This document shows, piece by piece, positions 18,446 to 26,809 of a stretch of DNA of 64,000 bases; the first letter of the stretch is position 1, and each line of letters begins with the position of its first letter. Under the pieces are notes generated by a model, which worked only from the letters and a program-made list of their open reading frames with translations, was not told the DNA's origin and ran no database searches. The position numbers and the translations under genes are program-made. The DNA is from Lewinella sp. LCG006 (GTDB taxonomy: Bacteria; Bacteroidota; Bacteroidia; Chitinophagales; Saprospiraceae), in assembly GCF_040784935.1 (NCBI RefSeq), contig NZ_CP160680.1, positions 5,127,802 to 5,191,801 on the forward strand. Direction: 5' to 3'.

Positions 18446-19129
18446 ATGCTGAGAATACTGTTAGTTGAAGATGAAGAAAATATCCGGGAAACGGTAAAAC
18501 TCAACCTGGAACTGGAAGACTACGAAGTCGTTGCGGCCAGTGATGGCAAAAAAGCATTGAAATATACACAAGAGCAACATTTTGATTTACTCATTTTAGA
18601 TGTGATGCTGCCGGAGGTGGATGGTTTCCAGATTTGTGAACAGGTACGATTGACGAATCGGGATGTTCCCATTATTTTCCTTACGGCGAAAGATACTGCT
18701 CAGGATCGAATCAATGGATTGCGTAAAGGTGCAGATGATTATCTGGTGAAACCTTTTAATCTGGAGGAACTATTGTTACGGGTAGAACGCCTTATCCAGC
18801 GCACCAGTAAAGCACCTGAAGCTTCTCCTGATGTATATACTTTTGGCAACCATACCATTAATTTTGCTACGTTTGAAGCCAAAGGGAGCGATGGCACTTT
18901 TATGCTCACCAAGAAAGAAGCTATGTTGCTCAAACTGCTCATTGACCGGAAAGGAGAGGTGGTGAGCCGCCAGCAAATTCTACAATCGGTCTGGGGATAT
19001 GATGTTTATCCCAGCACCCGCACCATTGATAATTTCATTTTGTCCTTCCGTAAATATTTCGAGAAAGATCCACGCACCCCTGAATATTTTCTGTCTGTCA
19101 GAGGGGTGGGTTATAAGTTTGTTGGCTAA
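18446..19129 (+). CDS. OmpR/PhoB-family response regulator
   Basis: 227 residues. Receiver domain about 1-120 with acidic pocket EDE (residues 8-10), phospho-acceptor Asp52 (LILDVMLP), conserved Thr (FLTAKD) and Lys (LVKPFN). A winged-helix Trans_reg_C DNA-binding domain covers about 130-227 and ends in SVRGVGYKF. It acts as a transcription factor activated by the kinase encoded just upstream. The HU-like/SPOR gene begins 32 bases downstream on the same strand. Confidence 0.95.
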   Translation: MLRILLVEDEENIRETVKLNLELEDYEVVAASDGKKALKYTQEQHFDLLILDVMLPEVDGFQICEQVRLTNRDVPIIFLTAKDTAQDRINGLRKGADDYLVKPFNLEELLLRVERLIQRTSKAPEASPDVYTFGNHTINFATFEAKGSDGTFMLTKKEAMLLKLLIDRKGEVVSRQQILQSVWGYDVYPSTRTIDNFILSFRKYFEKDPRTPEYFLSVRGVGYKFVG

Positions 19130-19161
19130 GTTTCCTATATTACGGCCTTCAACAGCTGGAT

Positions 19162-20232
19162 ATGCAGGAAGAATTAGGCAAATACATTGCAGTTTTATTG
19201 TACCGACATGACCGCCTCAATATACCAGGGCTGGGCAGTTTTGAATTGAGCCATGCTCCAGCCTTGGTTGATCAGGTACAGGGTCAGGTGAGCGCACCTA
19301 GCAAGGCCGTGCGTTTCAATGAAAATTTGGTGCTAGATGATGGCCTTTTGGTGGATTATTTACAAAAGCAAAACGACTGGACTTTAGCTGATGCGCAGGA
19401 ATGGCTACGAGCCAGTGTAGAACGCATTAAAAAATCATTGGCCCAAAAAGAAATTGTTGAGCTTCCCGGTGTAGGACGGTTCTTTCGCAATTTCGAACAA
19501 CAGCTACAATTTGTTGCCGAGAGCGAAAATTTCAATATTGATGCTTACGGCCTCCAAGCGGTAAAAGGCCAGTTGGTTCAACGCAGCCGCGAAGAGAAAA
19601 TACCTGCCGCCACACCAAAAACAAATTACAGTACGGTCACCCCGCCCAAGCCTTCACCCGCTGCGGGAGTGAAAGCAGATCAGATGGCAGGAGGCATTGC
19701 CAAATGGTTTCAGCGCAATTTGCTTTGGGTATTGGGGGCAAGTATTGCTGTAGTTGCAGTGGCTATCTATCTCCTGTTTTTACGTCCCAACCCTGAGTTG
19801 CCCGATCCGGTTGCGGATGTACCCCAGGAAAGACTTAATGCCAGCCCTTCGAAAAGCACTCCGCTTGCGCAAGCGGATAAGCTCGCAGAAGACAATACGG
19901 CTGATACGGAAGACGATACTTCCGCGATCTCCCCATCCGAAGAAAATGGTGACGACCTTGACACAGAGGCTCCAACGATAGCTCCTGAAGAACACACTGC
20001 GGTCATTGCTGTAGGTCTTTTCGGTAACCCCGAAAATGTACAAAAACTGATGCAGCGGCTTTCCGAAGATGGTTATGCCCCGATTTCCCGCAAGGAAGGC
20101 AACAACACCCGTATCGGCGTAAGCGTTCGCTTCGCTGACGAAGCAGAACTTCAAAAACTTCTACGAGAAATTCGCAGCAGCTATGCTAAGAATGCTTTTC
20201 TGTTGTCGCGAGATGGGGAATCGTTGCGTTAA
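19162..20232 (+). CDS. HU-like (CCDC81-type) and SPOR domain membrane protein
   Basis: 356 residues. The N-terminal ~150 residues contain two HU/IHF-like domains of the kind found in Bacteroidota (YRHDRLNIPGLGSFEL, then IVELPGVGRFFRN). A single membrane segment lies near residues 188-212 (WVLGASIAVVAVAIYLLF). An acidic, low-complexity linker follows, and the C-terminal ~75 residues resemble a SPOR domain (AVIAVGLFGNPENVQKLMQ). SPOR domains bind denuded peptidoglycan at division sites. The topology places the HU-like part in the cytoplasm and SPOR in the periplasm, as in other Bacteroidota proteins of this architecture. It ends 5 bases from the convergent pullulanase. Confidence 0.8.
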   Translation: MQEELGKYIAVLLYRHDRLNIPGLGSFELSHAPALVDQVQGQVSAPSKAVRFNENLVLDDGLLVDYLQKQNDWTLADAQEWLRASVERIKKSLAQKEIVELPGVGRFFRNFEQQLQFVAESENFNIDAYGLQAVKGQLVQRSREEKIPAATPKTNYSTVTPPKPSPAAGVKADQMAGGIAKWFQRNLLWVLGASIAVVAVAIYLLFLRPNPELPDPVADVPQERLNASPSKSTPLAQADKLAEDNTADTEDDTSAISPSEENGDDLDTEAPTIAPEEHTAVIAVGLFGNPENVQKLMQRLSEDGYAPISRKEGNNTRIGVSVRFADEAELQKLLREIRSSYAKNAFLLSRDGESLR

Positions 20233-20237
20233 AGCGC

Positions 20238-22256
20238 TTATTCCTCCACTAAAATCAAGGCCGCATTGCGAGCTACGGATAGCTTGCCCCCGCTGTGCTG
20301 CCCCAGACCATCGGTGTTAATCAGACCATCGTTTAAAACGATTTTCCAGTTGCCACCAGGGACTTTGATGTCCTGGGCTTTGTCTTTGCCATTGTAGGCG
20401 ACGACGATGCGTTTCCATGAATCACCTACCGCGGCACCGTTCAGGGTATATGCGACCAGGTTTTCGTCTCTGGTATCAATAAATTCAAGGTTTTTCTGAA
20501 TATCAGTGGTGCTGGTCATCCGAAAGGCGGGGTGGGCTTTGCGCATGGCGATGAGCTCCCGGAAGTAATCAAAGACCTCGCGGTACTGGTGCTTGCGGCT
20601 CCAGTCGATCTGGTTGATTGCGTCGGGGGAGTTGAACGAGTTTTCTACGCCGTTTTTGGTGCGAAGAAAATCTACGCCGGCGTGGAGGAAGCTTACTCCC
20701 TGGCTGGTGAGCACAATGGTGCCGGCAAGCTTGTGCATGGCAATTTTCTCGGCCTCCGTGGCTTGGGGGCGTGAGAGCGTCAGCCGATCCCAAAGGGTAT
20801 GATTGTCGTGACAACTCACATAAGTCATGCACTGATCTGGCTGAGGCGCCCAGGCGGCTTTGGAGTAGTTGACATCGCCATAATCCACCTGTGGGTGCTG
20901 GGTAGCGGCTACGATGCCAAATTTGATGCTCTCTTTGAGGGTTTCGTTGCCGCTGATGAAGCCCGTTGCATCGTGGGTGAAGACATGCCCTTTGATGGCG
21001 TCGCGTACATCATCACTGAAGGCGGCGATTCCCTTCAGTTGTGGCGTGTTGGCCTTAACGGCGAGTTGTTTTTCGTCGATTGGGCTGTCACCTGCTTTCC
21101 ATCCTTCGCCGTAGATAAAGATGGTAGGATCAATGCTATGCAGCTCGGCGGCTACGGCGTTCATGGTTTCAATATCGTGGATGCCCATGAGGTCTACGCG
21201 GAAGCCATCTATGTGGTATTCATCTACCCAATAGCGCATCGACTCGACCATGTATTTGCGGAACATGGCACGTTCAGAAGCTGTTTCGTTACCGCAGGCG
21301 CTGGCATTGGAGAAGCCCCCTTCCGCATTTTGGCGGTAATAGTAACCAGGAACGAGCTGGTTGAAAATAGATGCTTCTGTCTGTCCAGTGTGGTTGTAGA
21401 CGACATCAAGGATGACCCGAATGCCATTGTCATGGAAGGTCTTTACCATCTGTTTGAACTCACTGATGCGCATCGCGCCATCGTAAGGATCGGAAGAATA
21501 GCTGCCTTCCGGAACATTGTAGTTGAGCGGATCGTAGCCCCAGTTGTATTGTGGTTCTCGGAGGCGTGTCTCATCAATAGAACGATGATCGAAAACGGGG
21601 ATGAGATGAACGTGGGTGATGCCCAGTTCTTTAAAGTGCGCTAATCCGGTGGCCTCTCCCTGAGGCGATTGGGTGCCTCCTTCGATGAGACCAAAATACT
21701 CGCCGGGATAGCCCGATCCCGAAGAAAGGTGGATGGTCATATCCCTCACGTGTAGTTCGTAGATGATGATCTCGTTGAAATTGTTGAGGGCTGGACGTTG
21801 GTCATCCTTCCAGTTTTTGGGGTCCGTTTGGCGGAAATCAATGATGTGTCCACGCAGGCCATTGACCCCAACGGCTTTCACGTAAGGATCGGTGACTTCG
21901 GCATTCCACTGTCCCTCGTATTTGGCCTGAAAAGCGTAGTATTTGCCCAACAAATTTTCTTGTACGGTGATCGACCAGACGCCCTGCTCGCCAAGTTCCA
22001 TCGCCAGGCTATCGAGTGGGGTGCCACCAATACCTTTGTCATAAAGTTTGACTTGCATCGCTTCTGCGGCCGGTGCCCAAACCTTAAAGGTGGATGCGGA
22101 GGGGCGGTATTGTAAGCCCAGATCTTTACCGTCGTAAACGGGATAGGTCTCGTATTTATCGTAAATAGTCACGGCCGATTGATTTTGACAGGTGGCAAGA
22201 CTTACCAGGAGCAAGGTCAGTACCAGCGATGGGAGGAAGAAGGCTACTAATTTCAT
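20238..22256 (-). CDS. pulA: type I pullulanase, secreted lipoprotein
   Basis: 672 residues from ATG 22256 (a TTG two codons upstream is less likely). A lipoprotein signal peptide ends at SLATC, so the enzyme is probably anchored to a membrane. An N-terminal CBM48-like domain precedes a GH13 barrel. Motifs: YNWGYDPLNYN (the type I pullulanase signature), DVVYNHTG, the nucleophile strand GFRVDLMG, the acid/base in YGEGWKAG, and VSCHDNHTLWD. It hydrolyses alpha-1,6 links in pullulan, amylopectin or glycogen debranching products. It follows the asparagine-synthase-like gene by 31 bases on the same strand. Confidence 0.93.
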   Translation of the reverse strand: MKLVAFFLPSLVLTLLLVSLATCQNQSAVTIYDKYETYPVYDGKDLGLQYRPSASTFKVWAPAAEAMQVKLYDKGIGGTPLDSLAMELGEQGVWSITVQENLLGKYYAFQAKYEGQWNAEVTDPYVKAVGVNGLRGHIIDFRQTDPKNWKDDQRPALNNFNEIIIYELHVRDMTIHLSSGSGYPGEYFGLIEGGTQSPQGEATGLAHFKELGITHVHLIPVFDHRSIDETRLREPQYNWGYDPLNYNVPEGSYSSDPYDGAMRISEFKQMVKTFHDNGIRVILDVVYNHTGQTEASIFNQLVPGYYYRQNAEGGFSNASACGNETASERAMFRKYMVESMRYWVDEYHIDGFRVDLMGIHDIETMNAVAAELHSIDPTIFIYGEGWKAGDSPIDEKQLAVKANTPQLKGIAAFSDDVRDAIKGHVFTHDATGFISGNETLKESIKFGIVAATQHPQVDYGDVNYSKAAWAPQPDQCMTYVSCHDNHTLWDRLTLSRPQATEAEKIAMHKLAGTIVLTSQGVSFLHAGVDFLRTKNGVENSFNSPDAINQIDWSRKHQYREVFDYFRELIAMRKAHPAFRMTSTTDIQKNLEFIDTRDENLVAYTLNGAAVGDSWKRIVVAYNGKDKAQDIKVPGGNWKIVLNDGLINTDGLGQHSGGKLSVARNAALILVEE

Positions 22257-22287
22257 TTTCAAAAGCTTAGTGAGCGTATAAATTATA

Positions 22288-23826
22288 TTACTTAGTGATC
22301 TGTTCGTGGTACCAATGTCCGATCATTTCGTTGACGGATTTGGTCAGGTCAGGGGTTGGCCACGCTAGTTGTTCCTGAATCAATGGGACCAATTGATGGA
22401 GACCGTTGATATTCGTTGGAGGCTTAGCTGGCAATACTTTTTTGAGTTGGCGCTTCAAATTTAAGGGAAGATAACTTGCTAGCGGCTTAAAAAGTGGTTT
22501 TGTTTTTTGATCTTCCGGGAATAATAGCTCTTGAGGTCGGAACCAGTTGTCTTCCAGCACCTCGCGGTACATTTGCATGTCTTTTCGCAGCGTGTTGGGG
22601 ACTTGTTGCCAAAAGCGGATAAAGTCCAGGTCCCACAACGGAAGGTACCAACTGCACTCGAACCACTCGTAGGCTCGTACGCCGTTGACGATGAATTTAC
22701 TGACGTATTCGCGCAGTACCCAATGCTCGAGTTCACTTACGTAATCGTGCTCATTGTCGATGGCTGCTTGAGGCAAATAAGGTTGCCACAGCTGGCGAAG
22801 TGCTGGCGAGGGGTAGCGAAGGAAACGTTGGAAAAGAAAATCCTGGAGGGTTTTCAAATTATCAGGATTAAACAAAAAGGTTTTCTCCGGCAGGTAACTC
22901 CCCGCTTGAAAATCACCACAATAACCGGGGCAGATGATGCTATCTTCCTCTAACCAACCCATCTCTTTGAGGAAGCGCAAGGCAAAATAATCCTGTTCCT
23001 GAGGAATGCTACAGAGGTTGCCCGCAAAGGCAGCGAAGTCTTGCCACGTTTGATCACCAAAGGTTTGTAAAAGCTCCTTCGTATAAGGTACAAACTGCCA
23101 TTCTACTCCCAGTCGCCTTGCTACCGAGCGGGCGATCTCTACCTCCCAGGTTCCTTCCTGGCCATAGGTGAAAGCCTTGAGTGCAGGGTATTGCTGCTGT
23201 TGGAGAATAGTGAGTAGAATACGGGAATCATAGCCACCACTGAGGGGGATGACAATCGTTCGGCCTGCCGCAAAAGAGATGAGGCGGTCGATTTGCTGCT
23301 CCAATAATTGCGCAAATTGCTGTTTGAGCACCACGGGAGAAGCGGTGAGTGGTGTTGGCCGCCGATGTGGAAAATAGTTGTGGAGGTAGCAGCGGTTTTG
23401 ATGGATTTCCAACAACTCTCCCGCCTGCAATTGCTGCCAGCCCTGGAGTAGGGTAGTGTGCCCGGGAATAAACTCGGTTTGAGCAAACGTTTTGTCGTAG
23501 TGGATTTGTAAAAGCGTCCCATCGCTGGGCGCTAGATGGTTCGTTAGCGTTATTTTCTTGACCTGCACCGACCAAAATAGAGGAATTGAACGGGCAATGT
23601 CGGTGGCTGCGTAAGTACGATCTTCAATGGTCCATAGGAGCGCAAAAGAACCGTTCCATTGCTGTAGCAAGCTTACAAGCGCCTCTGTAGAGACTGCTTT
23701 CAATAGGGATTGCTCCACTTCTTCTGGCGAAAGCCACTTCCCCTGATAATGGACACGCCCCGTCCACCAACCTTTGGACAGTGCATACCAAACCCGTTTT
23801 TGCTGCTTGATTTGGATGTTGATCAT
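22288..23826 (-). CDS. asparagine-synthase-like amidotransferase
   Basis: 512 residues. The C-terminal half is an asparagine synthetase (Asn_synthase) domain with the PP-loop IPLSGGYDSR near residue 197 that binds ATP. The N-terminal half resembles a class II glutamine amidotransferase domain, but the protein begins MINIQIKQ, without the catalytic Cys at position 2, so it probably cannot use glutamine. Related proteins (asparagine-synthetase-related) occur in surface-polysaccharide, lasso-peptide and lactam clusters and adenylate a carboxylate. Here it lies between a small secreted protein and pulA and close to a flippase. Substrate unknown. Confidence 0.85.
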   Translation of the reverse strand: MINIQIKQQKRVWYALSKGWWTGRVHYQGKWLSPEEVEQSLLKAVSTEALVSLLQQWNGSFALLWTIEDRTYAATDIARSIPLFWSVQVKKITLTNHLAPSDGTLLQIHYDKTFAQTEFIPGHTTLLQGWQQLQAGELLEIHQNRCYLHNYFPHRRPTPLTASPVVLKQQFAQLLEQQIDRLISFAAGRTIVIPLSGGYDSRILLTILQQQQYPALKAFTYGQEGTWEVEIARSVARRLGVEWQFVPYTKELLQTFGDQTWQDFAAFAGNLCSIPQEQDYFALRFLKEMGWLEEDSIICPGYCGDFQAGSYLPEKTFLFNPDNLKTLQDFLFQRFLRYPSPALRQLWQPYLPQAAIDNEHDYVSELEHWVLREYVSKFIVNGVRAYEWFECSWYLPLWDLDFIRFWQQVPNTLRKDMQMYREVLEDNWFRPQELLFPEDQKTKPLFKPLASYLPLNLKRQLKKVLPAKPPTNINGLHQLVPLIQEQLAWPTPDLTKSVNEMIGHWYHEQITK

Positions 23827-23868
23827 GGGGGTAATTTACGAAGAAAGTAGGAGAGAGGTTGTTGGCCC

Positions 23869-24489
23869 CTAGGCCCTCGGACAAACCTGCAAAGGCGTCA
23901 AATTATCGAGTAAGATATTTCCAGAATAGCTGAACTTTCCTTCCTTGTGGAAAGCTTCGAAGATAATATAGCGAATGGGCTGTTTTGCAGTGAATTCTAC
24001 GCGGTACTGCTTCCAGTAAGTGTGCTCAATGATGGGCGACTCGTAGAGAAGTTGGTCTTTGCTACATCGATCCGTACTGCCCCAGATCCGTATTTTCAAG
24101 GGGCTGTTGTAGCCGCTATAGGTGGCTCCTCGCGCCAGGTCGAGACCGAAAACGTAGCAGGCCGTTTTTTCGATAGTACGCGGCAAGCGCTGGGTGATAC
24201 TCTCCCAGGTGCCATTGGCACGGGTGATGAGGCCTACGTAGGTATCGCCGTCGTTTGCTTCCTGGTAGATGCCCCAAACGCCGGGGAGGATATCAGGCGT
24301 AGTCATGGCTTCGCAACCCACCCAGCCGATGGGGACGGTAGCATCCTGCGGCTCGCCCTCAAAGGAGGGGTTTTGCCAGTAGATGGGAGGAGCAGCCGAT
24401 TGCGCGTATAGTGTGGTAAAATTGCTGATCCCTGAAGCTCCGGACAAACACCCTGAAATGATCGCCAAAACAGAAAATAGGCCTTTCAT
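23869..24489 (-). CDS. secreted carbohydrate-binding-like protein, unknown
   Basis: 206 residues with a signal peptide; the first cleavage candidates are near ISGCLSGAS (possible lipoprotein Cys14) or LYAQSA. The mature part has alternating aromatic and Gly/Asn residues typical of a beta-sandwich (WQNPSFEGEP, VPIGWVGCEA, GNILLDNLTPLQVC). The NPSFEG...DNL pattern is often found in carbohydrate-binding-module-like jelly-roll domains. Four or more Cys residues could form disulfides. No enzymatic motif is visible. It lies 42 bases upstream of the asparagine-synthase-like gene on the same strand. Confidence 0.65.
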   Translation of the reverse strand: MKGLFSVLAIISGCLSGASGISNFTTLYAQSAAPPIYWQNPSFEGEPQDATVPIGWVGCEAMTTPDILPGVWGIYQEANDGDTYVGLITRANGTWESITQRLPRTIEKTACYVFGLDLARGATYSGYNSPLKIRIWGSTDRCSKDQLLYESPIIEHTYWKQYRVEFTAKQPIRYIIFEAFHKEGKFSYSGNILLDNLTPLQVCPRA

Positions 24490-24575
24490 AGTAGCAGATT
24501 TTTGCAGATTAAAGCAGGAGTAAAAAAGAGGTAGGATTGTTTTTCATCAGAGATTGCATTATCAGAAAAAAGGTA

Positions 24576-25217
24576 TCAAATATCAAAACAGTTATCCTGA
24601 CGGTAGAACAAAGTAGAACATTTCTGGTCAATACTACCGTTGGAAAAACCCCAGAAGTTTAATTTTTTGAAACCTTTTTCTTCGATAAGCGCATAGCCTG
24701 ATTGGTACTTTTTCCGATGGGTATCATCGAGAATAATTACCCCATTTGGCTTCAGTTTGGCCAAGGAAGCTTTGATACATTCATTTCTCCTTCTTCCATC
24801 AACAATGATAATGTCAAAGGACTCGTTGATGGAAGCTATATTGTTGACGTATTCATTATCCTCCAGTGCTTTGTAGGTAGCTACGACATTCTTAGGTAGT
24901 TCTTTGGCCAGCCAGTTGAACCACTCCTGGTCGTACTCTATGGTATACACTTTGGCGATGCGCTGGGCAAAATAAAGGGTGGAATACCCTGAGCCATATT
25001 CGTACATTACCAAATCAGACCTAAGTCTTTCTTCTAAAAAATGATTCAAAGAATTTGAAAGCCAGGGTATTGGGTTGCCTTCTTTATCAACACATTTTTT
25101 TGTTCTAAAAGACTTTATCCACCCTGATTGATAGAGGAAAGACGCTTTTTGATCCCACCAAAGCTTTAGAATGAAAAATTTCCGGATGCTTATTTTTTTA
25201 AGAAAGTCTATGATCAT
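24576..25217 (-). CDS. class I SAM-dependent methyltransferase-like protein
   Basis: 213 residues from ATG 25217; the frame is open to a TTG at 25283, but the conserved part starts later. A Rossmann-type core is visible: VMYEYGSGYSTLYFAQ (motif I, SAM loop), VYTIEYDQEW (the acidic residue after beta 2), FDIIIVDGRRR (motif IV) and GVIILDDTHR. Proteins of this type often act on sugars or lipids in surface-glycan clusters. It starts about 105 bases from the divergent flippase gene and 86 bases upstream of the secreted protein, giving a possible four-gene minus-strand unit ending with pulA. Confidence 0.75.
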   Translation of the reverse strand: MIIDFLKKISIRKFFILKLWWDQKASFLYQSGWIKSFRTKKCVDKEGNPIPWLSNSLNHFLEERLRSDLVMYEYGSGYSTLYFAQRIAKVYTIEYDQEWFNWLAKELPKNVVATYKALEDNEYVNNIASINESFDIIIVDGRRRNECIKASLAKLKPNGVIILDDTHRKKYQSGYALIEEKGFKKLNFWGFSNGSIDQKCSTLFYRQDNCFDI

Positions 25218-25321
25218 GCCATTACTGTTTTTTGGAGTAATAGGAGGTAAAGCTAGTAAGAAAATTAAAATCGCCTCAGACAATTGTTACCTTCGTCCTT
25301 GAAATAATTGTTGAGATCACC

Positions 25322-26809
25322 ATGGGTGTAATAAAGCGGCAAGGCATAAAGGCCGGGATTTGGATGTATGCCGGAGTAATACTTGGCTTTGTCAATGGTA
25401 TTTTACTTTTTCCCCGAATCCTTGGCCCGGAAGTTTATGGTTTTGTTCAGTGGTTGTTTTCCGTTACAGGGGTGTTGGCTACGGTGGGAAGCTTAGGCAT
25501 GAGATCGGGATTGGTACGCTACTTTCCCTTCTTTCGGTCTGCCGAGAATAAGCATTATGGTTTTTTGGGCTTTAGCTTGCTGATTGCTCATGTTGGTTTG
25601 TTGCTTCTGTTGCTCTTGCTGTGGTTAGGGCAGGGCTATTTTTTTGAATTCTTTGAGTCTCCTGAAAATGCCACCTATTTGAAAAGCAGTTACTGGCTAC
25701 TGCCTTTGCTGCTGATCTTTCTAGTGATTTTTGATATCCTGTCGTCCTACTTGATGGCCCTGCTCCGGCCGAGCGTGATGCTGTTTCTGCGTGATTTACT
25801 CTCCCGAGTGATTACTACGGGCTTGATTGTCTGGTTTTATTTCGGCGGCTTGACGGTGGATGCTTTTTTGTTTTTGTTTGTGGCTAAACAGGTGATATTA
25901 ATATTCGGTGCTTATGTCTATTTGAAGAGAATGGGCGAATGGCACCTGAAGATTGATTGGACTGCTTATCCTCGGGAACGTTTGCGGGAGATAGGCAATT
26001 ACAATGCCTTTAATATCCTTACCGGGCTGGGAGGGCAATTGGTTAATCGTATTGACAGTATTATGATTCCTGCCTTGATCAGTTTCGAAATGAACGGGAT
26101 TTATAGCCTGTTTTACTTTGTCACAACGATTATTATTATGCCCTACGAGGCCGTCCGGCAAATCATTACCCCTTTGATTGCAGAAGCGTGGAAGGACAAT
26201 GATTTGGTGCAAATTCAAGATTTGTACCAACGCACAGCCAGAGGTGCTTTTGCTATTGGGCTCCTTATTTTCATTGGAATAGTGGCCAACCTGGATAATG
26301 CGGTGCTATTGATAGGTGCGGAGTACGCTATTGGGACGAATGTTGCCATCTGGCTGGGAATAGGGCAGCTCATTTATTGCATGAATGGTTACAATCTTGC
26401 CATTCTTACCCTAAGTGATCAGTTTCGTTGGGATCTTTTGATCAAACTCTCCGCTGTGATGTTGAATGCTGTGACCAACTACCTTTTTATCATAGCTTTT
26501 GGAATCACAGGTGCTGCAATTGCTACAGCTAGTACGATCTGCGTGAGTAATTTTATTTATCAGGGGTTGATTTGGAAATATTTCAAGATGCAACCTTTTA
26601 CAAAACAGATGGTGGGCATTACACTATTGGGAGGCGTGGTCTATGTACTACAGTTGCTTGTCCCTCCTTTGCCGCCTCATTTTTTAGTAGACTTGGGGGT
26701 AAGATCCTTGCTAATACTGGTGCTGTTTTCAGCGGGCATACTGGTGTTTAAATTGGTACCTGAAGCAAATGAAATTTGGCAACAAGGCCCTTGGAGGATC
26801 AAGAAATAG
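25322..26809 (+). CDS. polysaccharide flippase (Wzx / MATE-like MOP superfamily)
   Basis: 495 residues with about twelve to fourteen hydrophobic segments spread over the whole length, beginning IKAGIWMYAGVILGFVNGIL. This is the layout of Wzx-type O-antigen/capsule flippases. The motif FNILTGLGGQLVNRIDSIMI in the middle is typical of this family. It would move lipid-linked glycan units across the inner membrane. It is not surrounded by glycosyltransferases, so it may be an isolated member of a scattered surface-glycan system. Its 3' end overlaps the convergent sensor kinase gene by 11 bases. Confidence 0.88.
   Translation: MGVIKRQGIKAGIWMYAGVILGFVNGILLFPRILGPEVYGFVQWLFSVTGVLATVGSLGMRSGLVRYFPFFRSAENKHYGFLGFSLLIAHVGLLLLLLLLWLGQGYFFEFFESPENATYLKSSYWLLPLLLIFLVIFDILSSYLMALLRPSVMLFLRDLLSRVITTGLIVWFYFGGLTVDAFLFLFVAKQVILIFGAYVYLKRMGEWHLKIDWTAYPRERLREIGNYNAFNILTGLGGQLVNRIDSIMIPALISFEMNGIYSLFYFVTTIIIMPYEAVRQIITPLIAEAWKDNDLVQIQDLYQRTARGAFAIGLLIFIGIVANLDNAVLLIGAEYAIGTNVAIWLGIGQLIYCMNGYNLAILTLSDQFRWDLLIKLSAVMLNAVTNYLFIIAFGITGAAIATASTICVSNFIYQGLIWKYFKMQPFTKQMVGITLLGGVVYVLQLLVPPLPPHFLVDLGVRSLLILVLFSAGILVFKLVPEANEIWQQGPWRIKK

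Noticed and set aside
20799-21644. A 281-codon plus-strand open frame inside pulA
   Set aside because: It lies wholly opposite the GH13 catalytic motifs of pulA and has no recognisable protein features.
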